Of a DNA stretch of 64,000 nucleotides, positions 11,631 through 23,394 are shown piece by piece. The stretch's first letter is position 1, and every line of letters starts with the position of its first letter. The position numbers and the translations under genes were made by a program. The stretch comes from Tubiluchus corallicola (Eukaryota; Priapulida; Priapulimorpha; Priapulimorphida; Tubiluchidae), in contig JAQGDQ010000316.1 in NCBI GenBank assembly GCA_030141605.1, positions 72,501 through 136,500 on the forward strand, read 5' to 3'. The notes below the pieces were generated by a model, which did not search any database, had not been told where the DNA came from, and saw only the letters and a program-made list of their open reading frames with translations.

Positions 11631-12121
11631 ATTAAGAGTCATTCCGTGAGAAAATCAGCAAAATAGTGGAAGGTGACAAATCACCGATTTTGTTCATATT
11701 CACAGGGTTTGATGGCCCCCTCAGATGTACCCCACAGCCAAAATATTAGATATCAAAAATGAGCCGTTTCGGAGATAGGCCGCCATTTCGATTTTTTTCG
11801 GATTTTGGCCATTTTGGCGTAAAAAATTGCCAATTATTTCTCACGTTATTACAGACAGTAAATGAGCGATCCAGCACTAGTTAATTGGTGATATATATAG
11901 TAGGGGTCTTACCCTACCGTACCATTATCGTTGCCAAATTGAACCTCCTTTTTAGTTGGTGTCATCAGCTTGCAAAAGATACGTGTCTGCTGCTGCTGAA
12001 TTTAGACGCCATTTTGAAATCCCCGTAACTCCACTGGGGCGGGTATTGGGGGACTAATCAATATATTTTTATTTGCAGCTTGACTGGTCCTACAAATGCA
12101 TGAAATAAAATTTTGGCCAGC
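11631..12121 (+). repeat. Left arm of a ~0.5-kb inverted repeat
   Basis: The reverse complement of 14591-15091 matches this arm over its whole length. Shared blocks include the outer end TTAAGAGTCATTCCG, AGGTGACAAATCACCGATTT, GAGCCGTTTCGGAGATAGGC, AACTCCACTGGGGCGGGTAT and the inner end TTTTGGCCAGC. Divergence with small indels indicates an old duplication. There is no coding frame. It may be two opposite insertions of one unclassified element, or the long terminal arms of a foldback element. Confidence 0.85.
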
Positions 12122-13210
12122 GATCTCCCAAGTGTCCAGAATTTTTAGCCAAAGTTGCTCTTTTTTGCGATTTTCACAACCTTGACCTATATTTAGCTAT
12201 TCGCCTTTGGATGACGGTGTTGCCATTAGAATCGATACAAAGTGCAGCAACGTCAATGTTTATAGTAGTAATGGACTGGCTTTAGATGTCTGGGCACTCC
12301 TAGCAACCAGGCCCCTCATCAGGGGGGCACATTCCCTTCGAAGGGCCCCTGTCACGATTATAACATAGTGATTTTTATAATCTGTATAAAACACGGAATA
12401 GTTTCATGTACATAATAACAGTTTCGTGTACAAGTGCTCGGGCTATATACCTATGGCCCGTGGATCAATACGGGGGCCTCGGGAGGGCCCCACTGTCTTG
12501 ACTGAAAAATAGACTTCAGTCAAAAAGGTTTAGTGTCGCTTTGCTAAACAAGATTCTAAAGTAAGGCGGACAAGGCGAGGCAAAGCACTATTTGTTAAAT
12601 TGTGTTGAAACCGCCGCGAGCATCGAATATAACATGTTGCGAGTCAATTTTTAAAACGCGCACAGCTTTGTGTGGTCTTGTATTCAACAGGCGAATAGCT
12701 GTCAGTCCCTGATATTTTTCCTCAAATCAATTCGAGTTAATAGTTAGTTAGTTACTAATACCTTGGTGTGGCAACTTTGGCAGCTTCGACAACCAGACTT
12801 CTGCTTACTAACAACGGGCATTAACAAAAAAACTGGTTAAGAAATGCAGCAAAGGCCAGTACGACCCTGCCTCGGCCGTTACATACTAATTCCGACTGTG
12901 CAACGTATGTTTCAAGCCATTCGCTCATATTGTATTTAACCACCAGGTTTCCGCCGTCTCGTAAAGATATACGCATATACACCGACTACCATATTCAACT
13001 AAGCTCTAACGAGAATCAGGGCGCTGACGCTTATAATCGCAAATTTTCAAAATAACAAAAAGACAACAACAAATTCTTTACGTCCACGACTATTTTTTAT
13101 TCGCCAATATTCAATGAAAAGTCGCACTATAGTAAATAATAATAAGCTAATAATTGATAATACATACAGTAAGCTGCTACTATGTGTTGCTATGGTAACC
13201 TCCTTATCAA
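12122..13210. other. Spacer inside the inverted repeat; no gene recognised
   Basis: More GC-rich than the surroundings around 12280-12500, with short palindromes (CCTTCGAAGG, GGGCCC). No open frame with recognisable domains. Probably internal sequence of the repeat complex. Confidence 0.4.
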
Positions 13211-13762
13211 AAGAGACACAGAGAGACAGAGAGAGACAGAGAGAAACACAGAGAGACAGAGAGAGAGAGACACAGAGAGGCAGAGAGAGAGAGTTACAGA
13301 GAGACAGAGAGAGACACAGAGAGACAGATTATTATTATTATTATAATTCTTTATTTAAAATTTAAAATTGAACGCATATACAGATATTTACATAAAATAC
13401 ATACAGGACTTTTGACAGCGTCTGGTTGGATGGTCTACTGTTTAAGAGAGACAGAGAGACAGAGAGAGAGAGAGAGAGAGACAGAGAGAGACACAGAGAG
13501 ACAGAGACAGAGAGAGTTACAGAGAGACACAGAGAGCCACATAGAGACAGAGAGAGACGGAAAGAGACAGAGAGAGACACAGAGAGACACACAGATAGAG
13601 ACAGAGAGAGACACAGAGAGACAGAGACAGAGAGGCAGAGAGACAGAGAGAGAGACAGAGACAGAGAGAGACACAGAGAGACGGAAAGAGACAGAGAGAT
13701 ACACAGAGAGACGGAAAGAGACAGAGAGAGACACAGATAGAGACACAGAGAGACAGAGAGAG

Positions 13763-13801
<39 letters not shown>

Positions 13802-14468
13802 CAGAGAGAGACACAGAGAGACAGAGACAGAGAGGCAGAAAGAGACACAGAGAGACAGAGAGAGACACGGAGAGACACAGAGAGACAGAGAGAGAGACAC
13901 AGAGAGACATAGAGAGACAAGAGAGACAGAGAGAGACACAGAGAGACAGAGAGAGACACAGAGAGACAGAGAGAGAGAGACACAGAGAGATAGAGAGAGA
14001 GAGAGACACAGAGAGAGAGACAGAGACAGAGGCACAGAGAGACAGAGAGAGAGATACAGAGAGACAGAGAGAGAGAGAGAGACACAGAGAGACACACAGA
14101 GAGAGAGAGAGACACACAGAGAGACAGAGAGAGAGGCACAGAGAGACAGAGAGAGACACAGAGAGACAGAGAGAGAGAGAGACACAGAGAGACAGAGAAA
14201 GACACAGAGAGAGAGAGAGACACAGAGAGATTGAGAGAGACACAGAGAGACAGAGAGAGACACAGAGAGATTGAGAGAGACACAACAGAGAGACACAGAG
14301 AGACAAAGAGACAGGGAGAGACAGAGAGAGAGGCAGAGAGAGACATGGAGAGACAGAGAGAGACACAGAGAGCAGGCGAGAGACACAGAGAGACAGAGAG
14401 ACAGGGAGAGACAAAGAGAGAGACAGAGAGAGAGAGAGAGACAGAGAGAGAGACACAGAGAGACAGAA
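13211..14468. repeat. GACAGAGA-type satellite, interrupted once
   Basis: About 1.25 kb of GA-rich repeats (GACAGAGA, GACACAGAGA variants). It is interrupted at 13328-13445 by a retroelement tail. All long open frames here (poly-Ser/Leu on the minus strand, poly-Arg/Glu on the plus strand) are repeat artefacts. Confidence 0.97.
13328..13445 (-). mobile_element. 5'-truncated retroelement 3' tail inserted in GA satellite
   Basis: On the minus strand it ends TTTTAAATAAAGAATTATAA followed by AAT triplets and then directly by CTGTCTCTC repeat. The same tail, AATAAAGAATTATAA plus AAT-rich end, occurs at about 21915-21940 on the plus strand, also followed directly by TCTC repeat. This looks like the 3' end of one non-LTR family. 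Confidence 0.6.
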
Positions 14469-14590
14469 ACGGTAATTTATCGTTTCTTTTTGAAATTTTC
14501 ATTTTTTTTTATTCAGAATTATGAATAATTCGTACTAATTTTTTCCGATTTAGGTCACATTCAAGATCGAATCTCGTCAATTTATGGACG

Positions 14591-15091
14591 AGCTGGCCAA
14601 AATTTTATTAATGATCTAAGTATGCCTGGTCAAGCTGTAAATAAACATATATTAACTATACTTCAAATACCCGCCCCAGTGGAGTTACGAGAATTTTAAA
14701 ACAGGGTGTCATTCAGACTGTAGCAGACACGCATCTTTCATGAGCTCATGATACCTACTGAAAGAGAATCTCAATTCATCAAACTCAATGTGGCAATAGG
14801 GCAAGACCCCTACTATATATACCACCCAGCAACTAGTCCTGGATCATTCATTTACTGCCTGTAATGATGTGACAAATATAGGTCATTTTTTACGTCAAAA
14901 TGGCCAAAATCCGAAAAAAAATCAAAATGGCGGCCTATCTCCGAAACGGCTCATTTTTGATGTCTAATATTTTGGCTGTGGGGTACATCTGAGGGGATCA
15001 TCCAACCCTGTGAATATGAACAAAATCGGTGATTTGTCACCTTCCACTATTTTTTGACTTTTGCATGGTTTTCTCGCGGAATGACTCTTAA
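14591..15091 (-). repeat. Right arm of the ~0.5-kb inverted repeat
   Basis: Inverted partner of 11631-12121, with both outer (GACTCTTAA) and inner (GCTGGCCAAAA) boundaries matching. No target-site duplication is evident outside the arms. Confidence 0.85.
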
Positions 15092-15224
15092 CATGCAACT
15101 TTTTCACGAATTGAATACGACCAACAATAATACTTTTAGTAATTTTGTGCATTGCACGTGTATTTTCCTAAAGCAGGTCACTGTATTGGTTAGTAAGAAA
15201 ACTATTTGTACCCCTAAACCTTTA

Positions 15225-15640
15225 AGCGAATTTGGATGCATAGATTTAGAGCATCACATTTGGATGCATAGATTTAGGCTACATCATTTGGATGCATGAA
15301 TTTAGGGCAGCACATTGGATGTATAGATTTAGAGCAACACATTTGGATGTGCAGATTTAGGGCAGCACATTTGGATGTGTAGATTTAGGGCAGCAAATTT
15401 GAATGCATGAATTTAGGGCAGCACATTTGGATGCATAGATTTAGGGCAGCACATTTGGATGCATAGATTTAGGGCAGCACATTTGGATGTATAGATTTAG
15501 GGCAGCACATTTTTATGCATAGATTTAAGGTATCACGAATTTAGGGCATCACTTTTGAATACAATGATTTAGGGCAGTACTTTTGAATACAATGATTTAG
15601 GGAAGCACATGTGTATGTATGATTTAGGGCAGTTCTCTAT
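15225..15640. repeat. 28-bp satellite array (right side)
   Basis: About 14 copies of a unit such as GCATAGATTTAGGGCAGCAC plus ATTTGGAT, fairly homogeneous in the centre (15300-15520) and decaying at the edges. Same family and orientation as 10.9-11.2 kb. Confidence 0.93.
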
Positions 15641-17870
15641 CTTGATTAAAATTGCAAATTTAAATATGGCTAGAATTTCATTTTGGAAGTTTATTCAATG
15701 GCTATTAATTTACTTTTTGTAATTAGTTATTAAATGATATTCGTTTTTTTCCTTTGAGATGAGTAAATATCATTTACTAATATCAAGTTGATTAGCTGCT
15801 TCTTTTGAATGTTATGAATCTTTTTCCTGGTTTGACCTTCTAACGAACGCCATTTTGGAACAAATTTTAAAACCAGTAAAATGATTCTGAACTGTGATAT
15901 GATAATAGAAAAAACACAACTGCTCTTGGCATTGGTCTTGTGTAAAAATTTATAATTTTGGAAAGATGAGACACGTGATGTTGTGTGCCTCCAAATGCCC
16001 CTACTAATGTGAAAAGTTGCAAATTAGTTTGGTGAAACGTTTTTTCTGGACAACCCTGTATTAGAACATTTTGGTTTTGCTTTGCATTCCTTCTAGCTGT
16101 TCAATTCTGTAGGTCCGACATAAAAGAATTCACTGACATTTGAAAAATTTGGATTTTTTAAGTTTTCGTTGCTTTATTAATGAATAACATTTAATGATAA
16201 TAGGTGTATTTTGTAGAATAGGTAGATTAGCATTAGCATATTTTTCCTGCCTTAACGTCTCGTTCTACCACGTTTTGGAGTAATTTTAGTAAATTTTAAA
16301 TGCAGTGAATGAAGTACTGTAAATTGGCACTTAGTAGGTTTGTAAGGGTCTTGGAGAATTTGCTTTGGAAAAAAGAAACTATGCTATAAGATTGTGTGTA
16401 TTAGTATTTTGAATGCGTGTTCCTTAATGAAATATTATGAGTTTGTTTTGGTGGCACGTTTTTTCTGCACCAACTTGTATCAGGATGTATTTGATAGTCG
16501 TGCAGAAAATACATCTATAGAAATACATTTAGTATTGATGCTTGCATTTTTTCTTCCTACTCAAGTAAATGACACAAAAGCTTCGTTAATTCTGTGACTG
16601 CATCATAAAAGTGGCGTTCTGTCAACTATTTTTTTTGCAAAATTTTAGTGGCATTTTTATTTAGTGTTAATTACTCATTAATTGATTATCATTCTCTTCC
16701 TTTTTGACAAGGCGTTTAACAACTTGATATTTAACAACTTGATTTTTTCCCACAAATATGGAAATTGATTATTAATTACTGAACGATTACTGACCATGGA
16801 ACGTTTGCTAAAAAGGTTTCTACTATGTTGTTCCTGGTTCCGGCCGAAGTAACATTCTTGAATATACTGCAGCACTCTTGTTTGGAGGTGCAAAACTGAT
16901 TGTAATGATTATTGTATCCTTTCCAGGCTCTTTCCTAATTCTGAATTCCTCATCTTGCATAAACTGGTTGTCTTGGAATTGGTCTGCTATCAGCTAATCA
17001 CTGAACAATTTACTTCAGGCAAGATACTTATGTACAACTCACAAGAAATGTTCAAAAACTGACAATTTTTGTATTTTTCGGTAATTATAATTCTTCATGT
17101 AATTTTTATCTAGTAACTTTGTCTGGTACCCTGTAAGTTTAAATCAGCTTTCACTAGAAAACGGGTTTTATGTAATTGTCAAGACGTTTTAGCTAGGACA
17201 ATTCTCTTAAATTGAATATGCAGTTTTTTATGTATATCCACCTTTAACCCCCAAGGTAAATATCTAGACACAATTTCAGCAACATAGCCTTCATATTTTT
17301 ATTACACTCACCTTTAGTGCCTAAGCTTTATTACTAGAGACAGCGTCACAAGCATAAACTCCAAAAATCAGTTTACTGCAGTCACCCATCTGTTACAATG
17401 CAATTCCAGGTTGCTTCACTATGAGCATCTAAAATCATACGCCACTTCTTCACGGCAATTTCTCTTCTGCTGAGATACCAACACACTGACAAGTCACGAG
17501 TAAGATGTAGTCTTGGTTATTTAAAAGTGCTGCATTTAAATTTGAAATAAAACTTTTCACTGTTTTTATTATCAGAATAATAGACAACTAAGATTTAAAA
17601 AGAAAGTTTAATTTGCTGCATTTTGAAAAGAAAGTGCACTTAATAAAGAAGAAGAAGCTTTGAAAAAAATCAGTTTTGTTGCCGTTTTAATAAACAGTAA
17701 GAGATAACTGAGTTATCATTAACCAATCATACGTTTTTGCATTTGGGAATGATTCAGGAATTGTCAAAAGTCGCTATGATTCCATACAGTCAAGATTCAA
17801 TTATGATTTTTTTTTTGTTTTTTAGGTTGTTTTGTCAGTTGTGAATTACTCGTCGTGATTGAGCTGTTTC
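15641..17870. other. Intergenic, no gene recognised
   Basis: AT-rich with only short open frames on both strands and no recognisable domains, RNA genes or tandem repeats. Near 17895-17905 a sequence CATTTG|GTAAGT could be the donor of a noncoding first exon for the tentative gene that follows. Confidence 0.4.
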
Positions 17871-17999
17871 TTTCTCTCTCAACTCTGTCAAGTTACATTT
17901 GGTAAGTTGTTAAAAAGTGATGAACAAACTTGAAAAATTTGTCATTTATGATTTAGTAGTTTCACTCTTTCTGAGAGTAAATAAATATTGATTACAGAT

Positions 18000-18284
18000 A
18001 AAAGATGAATTCGTCCCTTTTTCACCTCTGTCTGTTTATCGCAATTTTGCTGAAATTTGACGGTGGTTCTAAACTAGGTAATAACATACAAAAGTCAAAA
18101 ATGACAATTTTTGAAACTTTATGCAGTTTGTGTCAATATTTACCATGTTTTATTTGTTATTATTCTTTGTATTACTATTGTTGTTAATATTATTATTATT
18201 ATTATTATCAACATCATCATCATCATTCATCATCGTCATCATTATCATCTTCATCTTCATCATCATTATCATTATTATTATTAT

Positions 18285-18319
<35 letters not shown>

Positions 18320-19298
18320 ATATCATCGTCATCATATCTATTATTTAAATTATTTGCATTTATAGCTTGCATCAGATTTAAATCCCAACTTCAACTTTGT
18401 ATTCCTAGAACTTCAAAATTCTATCATAACCCAGTTTTTTTACTTATTGTATTTCCTGTCTTTCAGTGTCTTACTGTTGACAAAAAATGTAGCATAAATT
18501 TCGATTCACTCTGTACTTCTGCAAATGGAGTCCCGTATAAAACCTATTTTGGGTTCACCTGCAGACAAATTGAATTACTGAGCTCAGGTTAGATTTTGTC
18601 TATTGTTCTTAATTTTTAGATTATGCAAAGTTTATGCTTTTAGCAAAGCTACATCCACAAGCCGCACATTACATTATCAAAGATCTTACTTAATTTACCA
18701 AGTTTCTAGATCAAGACAGATACATAATCTATAAAACAGTTATTTTTTATTAATGAGTCAGAAATTATTTAGCAGTCACAAATAAGGATGATTACGTATA
18801 CATATCATATCAGTATGTTCACACTGTCCCACATGCTTAATTGAAATTTGTAGCTATTTGTAGTCATGACATTTCTTAATACACGTGACTCTTTATGTCA
18901 ACAAAGAACAAATTTTAAGAAATGTCATGGCTACAAATAGCTTCCTTCCCAGAAACAATAACCACGTTTGTACGAAGATTAACTTGTCTATGTGAATCTT
19001 AATAACTTTGTAATATCAGCATAAGATGCAAATAAAGACGTGAAATGAAAGTGAAATATTGAGAGTTGATTGAATGATTTCTCTGTTGATTTTACGTTGT
19101 CATTACAGGTTTTTGTTTGATTTGAATCAATTTCCTAAGCAAGGATTTCAAAATGATGAAAATGATCAAACACCCAGACTATTAAATAAAGCATATTACA
19201 ACAATATCTTTTAACTTAAAATAATTTTTTTATTGTCTATAGGTGGCGTTGTCAGGTGTCAGGTTTATCCTGTAGGAATACTGCACTTGGGCAATTAG
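18000..19298 (+). CDS. Tentative small secreted cysteine-rich protein (exons incomplete)
   Basis: I do not recognise the family. Three plausible exons are visible. The first is 18005-18077, preceded by the acceptor GATTACAG: an ATG with a signal peptide (MNSSLFHLCLFIAILLKFDG), ending AG|GTAATA in phase 1. The second is 18467-18587, preceded by CCTGTCTTTCAG: an open cysteine-containing frame (starts CLTVDKKCSINFDSLC, later FTCRQIELL), ending CAG|GTTAGA. The third is 19243-19298, preceded by TTGTCTATAG: it joins in phase to read GGVVRCQVYPVGILHLGN then stop. Exons 2 and 3 fit each other, but exon 1 does not join exon 2 in frame. A small exon may be missing in the microsatellite-rich intron, or the gene is broken. 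Real expression is unproven. Confidence 0.3.
18185..18345. repeat. ATT/ATC triplet microsatellite
   Basis: Degenerate ATT and ATC triplets inside the tentative intron. The repeat-encoded Ile/His/Tyr frames are artefacts. Confidence 0.93.
18853..18941. other. Near-perfect 26-bp hairpin
   Basis: Arms 18853-18878 and 18916-18941 are reverse complements with one mismatch (GCTATTTGTAG(T/C)CATGACA...). The loop is 37 nt and the whole is 89 nt, which is precursor-microRNA size. The similarity does not extend beyond the arms, which argues against a simple MITE. Function unknown. Confidence 0.7.
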
Positions 19299-19360
19299 CA
19301 CGTCACGATTCTGAGAACAGGATAGATCTAAAAACGCTACGTTCTAAATGAGCAGGCGTG

Positions 19361-20090
19361 ACTGAAGAATCTAGATTAAATAGACAACTACTTCGAGCAG
19401 CTAGAGATGGAGACATTCATGAAGTCCAGCGGTTGCTCACTAAAGGTGCTGACAGCAACTTCAAAGAAAATGGCTGGCATGGAGATACTGCTCTCATGAA
19501 AGCAGCTAGAATGTAGAATATAGAATGTAGTTCAGCTCTTACTAGATAGTGGAGCTGATATTAACATCAGTGGCAACTATGGATGGACTGCTCTCTTGTT
19601 CGCATCGACTAATGGGCACGTGAATGTAGTTCAGCTCTTACTAGATAGTGGAGCTGATATTAACATCAGTAACAAGTATGGAGAGACTGCTCTCATGTTG
19701 GCATCTGTTACTGGGCACTTGAATGTAGTTCAGCTCTTACTAGATATTGGAGCTGATATTAACATCAGTGGTGACAACTATGGAGAGACTGCTCTCATGT
19801 TGGCATCTATTGCTGGGCACTTGAATGTAGTTCAGCTCTTACTAGATAGGGGAGCTGATATTAACATTAGTAACAACTATGGAGTGACTGCTCTCATGTT
19901 GGCATCTATTGCTGGGCACTTGAATGTAGTTCAGCTCTTACTAGATAGGGGAGCTGATATTAACATTAGTAACAACCATGGAGTGACTGCTCTCATGTTG
20001 GCATCTATTAATGAGCACGGGAATGTAGTTCAGCTCTTACTCGGTGTTGATGCTGGTTCAACACTAGAAACATCAGAAGAATCATTGTAA
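19361..20090 (+). pseudogene. Ankyrin-repeat protein gene, frame broken
   Basis: The first frame (19361-19516) reads LNRQLLRAARDGDIHEVQRL and TALMKAAR, a typical ankyrin start, then meets a TAG. The second frame (from about 19525) continues with five to six consecutive 33-residue repeats of the form NVVQLLLDSGADINIS plus YGETALMLAS, ending at TAA 20088-20090 after a short tail (STLETSEESL). The two parts are offset by a frameshift with a small deletion at about 19511-19525. The upstream in-frame stop (TGA at about 19349) and lack of an ATG before the first frame also argue against an intact gene. The 99-bp DNA units are nearly identical, so the array expanded recently. Ankyrin repeats mediate protein binding; no partner can be inferred. 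Confidence 0.7.
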
Positions 20091-21277
20091 ATAATTGAAT
20101 AAGTTATGCCTTCACTGCTATGTGTTATGAGACGCTAGGATTACAACTGTTTCTGCTGAAGTAGATTTCCGGTACTGCTGAGGTAGATTTTAAATAATAT
20201 TAGAATATAGTGGACAGCATATAGAGAGGCTGACGGCACTGAACACTATTACATTACAATTAATAGTGTAAGAAAGTTCTCAGTCTAATGTAAAATTAAG
20301 ATTGATGTTTAGAGTAATGAACAAAATTGAGAATTTGAGAAAATTTTTTATTGTTTTGCATTGTAAATATTTTGCGAATTATACTGTGTGATTCATTTCT
20401 TATGTTTTTTTTGTAACAACAAAATAACAACGTAATAATCACGACATTAAACAATTATTAAATTTATTGTAGCTGGTACTAAATTAGTGTTGTTTCCTTT
20501 TATATAGTTTATTCTGGTATCTTGTGAAACTACAATGTGAACCTACTCCACAATTACGTAAATAATTTTTAAATTTATAAATGAAACGTGTTTATGATTG
20601 ATGAATTACAGAAAACACTCTCACTTTATTGAATGTTTGAGTTGCGATCACGTAAACACTTAGACCACTCAGTTACTTGCCAGGTTTAATATTGTAACAA
20701 TATTTAATATTATAATATATAACACAATATATAGTAAACTGTAACTCTAGAAAATATAAAAACCTGCTTTAGTCACAAGAAACAAGTGTAGTTTACTGAT
20801 TAAATAATTTGAGTTTGTATTTCGAGGTCTTTGGTTCAAATCCAGCTTAATGTCCGATCTTTTAGACGTTTCTATCTCTAGTCATATTTGAAGTAGTGAA
20901 TTTAATAAAAATATTTATTTCATCATTAAGCATAAAAGTAAAAAAAGGCAATCTAATGAATGTAACATTTATAACAGTTTCTTAAAAAGATCAACTTCTC
21001 AAAAAAATTCTAAAATTAAAGTTCAAGAATCTGTCAGATTCGCAAGTTTATTTTACTCCATTGCTCGCTGCATTTCATAATGACTTTTGCTCAGTGAATA
21101 CAATGACTTCAAGTAGTTTACTGCTGCCACCTCGCGCATAACACACGACACTCATGTGACTACAAGTTTTGAGACTGAGAGCTGCTGCCCTCTGTCGCGC
21201 ACAAAAAGAAAGAAATGGAAATACAAGTAAAAATGTTGCTTTAGTCGAAAAACGCGATGAGCATTCTTTTGTTTCCA
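20091..21277. other. Intergenic, AT-rich, no gene recognised
   Basis: Only short frames. It contains the weak tRNA-like element noted at 20785-20850; otherwise nothing recognisable. Confidence 0.4.
20785..20850 (+). repeat. Degenerate tRNA-derived SINE head (Pol III boxes)
   Basis: A consensus B box, GGTTCAAATCC, lies downstream of an A-box-like TAGTTTACTGATTAAAT, with CGAGGTC just before the B box as in many tRNA-derived SINEs. Acceptor-stem pairing is absent, so this is not a functional tRNA. Confidence 0.4.
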
Positions 21278-21339
21278 CCTCTCTCTTTCCTTCTCCCTCT
21301 CTCTTTCTTCTCTTCTCTCTTTTTCTCTTTCAATCTCTT

Positions 21340-21380
<41 letters not shown>
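21278..21380. repeat. (TC)n tract, left of insert
   Basis: CT-rich tract, purest at 21335-21380. Together with the tract at 21941-22046 it brackets a 560-bp insert. Confidence 0.95.
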
Positions 21381-21384
<4 letters not shown>

Positions 21385-21940
21385 ATTTTCTGTTTAAAAT
21401 TGGATACATGCATGAAAATTCCTGTATATGTTAAGAGGAAGCACAAACAGATGAACATTATTTTGCTTTTTAATTGCAGTCTGGTAGATGAAAATAAAAG
21501 ATTAGCGCTCGCAAATATCCTACAATCTCAGAACATTAGTAAAATTTACACCTCTCGTGACAAAAAACAGGTTAGATGCTTTCACTGAGTTAGATTGTGA
21601 TCCGTTTTGCAAACTTTAGTATAAAATATTAAACTTTGCGTAACAGAACAAATGTATAGACATATTTTTCTGTTTCTAGTCACCTTTAGATTATACAAGT
21701 GGTTTTGTTTAAACTGGCGGTATTTGATATTTATTTGTTCTTTTATATTAATTTGAGGAACGAAATCCGTGATTTATTGGTATATTAAAGTTTTATGAAT
21801 GTAACAGTTACTTTTTACTTACAAAAGTTTTTGTAAATGTTAGATAACAATAGCCTACAAATAGAGGGTCTCTGTATTGTATATTTGTAAATATTGTACA
21901 TGTGTGTAATTTTAAATAAAGAATTATAAATCAATAATAA
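21381..21940 (+). mobile_element. Probable 5'-truncated retroelement inserted in a TC tract
   Basis: An open frame continues from the TC tract to a stop at 21588 and includes LVDENKRLALANILQSQN, which I do not recognise. About 350 bp of noncoding sequence follows, ending ATTTTAAATAAAGAATTATAA and an AAT-rich tail that abuts the next TC tract. The tail matches the one at 13328-13370 (minus). Structure (truncated body, 3' UTR, AATAAA, simple tail) fits a LINE 3' end. Confidence 0.5.
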
Positions 21941-22046
21941 TCTCTCTGTCTCGCTCTTCTCTTCTCTCTCTCTCCCTCTTTCTCTTTCTCTCTCTCTTTC
22001 TTTCTCTCTCCCTCTTTCTCTCCATCTCTCTCTCTTTCTTTCTTTT
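21941..22046. repeat. (TC)n tract, right of insert
   Basis: Begins immediately after the AATAAA tail of the preceding insert, with TCTCTCTGTCTCGC, and continues as TC/TTTC-rich sequence. Confidence 0.95.
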
Positions 22047-23394
22047 TACTTGCAAAAGGGTAATACTCTCACTCTCTTCTAGTTACTCTCCTCAGAGATC
22101 CCTTTTTCTTATTAAACGCTTTACATGTTACATGCCGCCTCCTTTGAAATGAAGCTAAACAGAAAAACAGAAAAAAACACACACGTCCTAGAAAAAACAA
22201 TGAATGAAGTAAAACTCGAGTGATTTCATCAAACTTCTGTAGGTTTTGCAAATAAAATTCATGGATTTTCACAGAGAACATTTATTCGTGCGTAAAGTTA
22301 AAAAAAACAAAAATGTTACGTGTTCTACATTTCACAGAGAACAGTAAATTTACACGAACTTCTGATGTTAACTAAACGGACCCCAGGGGTGGGTTTACCC
22401 CGCTGTTTGTTTTACACACACTTTTCTGTAGTCTCTTCTTTGTAATCCACAGCAGAAAGGAAAGACAATGACACTTCTTCCCCGAGGCAGATGGGCTGGA
22501 GGCGACCCCTCTAGCTAATTACCTAAGATTAAACACTAGAGATGAGGTGCTGAGGTGATTTGACGGTCTGGATCAAAGTGTTTCATGTGCTATTGACCAC
22601 CGGTCAAATAATAATTGGTCAAAGAGTTTACAGCAAGAAATTTTCCAACCGGTGAGAGAATATCTTCTTAACTAAAAAGAAAGAAACTTTGAATTCGAAG
22701 TTGAAAAATCTTATTTCATAAAAACACACCAAAAACGACACGTTAAAATGGGAAATAGTACGAAAAATTTTAAAATCATTAAACAAAGTTAGGCGCAATT
22801 ATGACGTTGTTACAAATTAGAAAAAAATGAAACAATTTCTGAGTACATAAATTATTTTGTCCTAAACTGTGCAGACCGTGTTAAGGTAGGACAATCTAGT
22901 ATTATAAAAATTAATACTTTTATTAAACAATGATTCCAAAGATTTTCTTTATTGCTTCAGTATACGATCATTCCATTATTTTTGAAGATTATCGCTTACA
23001 GTTGATTACAATTGTCAAAATTGAGAGTACTCCAAGACATGTTTTGTTTAATAAAAGTATTAAATCTTTAAAATATAAAATTTTACATATTTTATAGTAA
23101 ATAACATTGTAAAAAAAGTTTGAAAAATGTTTTTGCACTTATAAAATATCTTGCTGTTTGCATTTTCCTAAAAGTAGACAGATAAACTAGACTTAAGATA
23201 TAAAAAATGTGCATCAGATTAACTTTGGCAGAAGTGACACAGGCAAACTTAATTTGTACAATAAATTATGTCTCTGAGCCAAATTAAGATAATAGATCAA
23301 GTTATTAAATATTAGATCGAATTTTATTAATATGAAAACGTAACAGTTAGAAAGTTTGATTAAGACAATTTTCTAGCCAAAATTTAGAACAGCA
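22047..23394. other. Intergenic, no gene recognised
   Basis: AT-rich, except a slightly GC-richer patch at 22380-22520. No recognisable coding or RNA features. Confidence 0.4.

Noticed and set aside
13362-14528. Long poly-Ser/Leu (minus) and Arg/Glu-rich (plus) open frames
   Set aside because: Pure translation of the GACAGAGA satellite in several frames.
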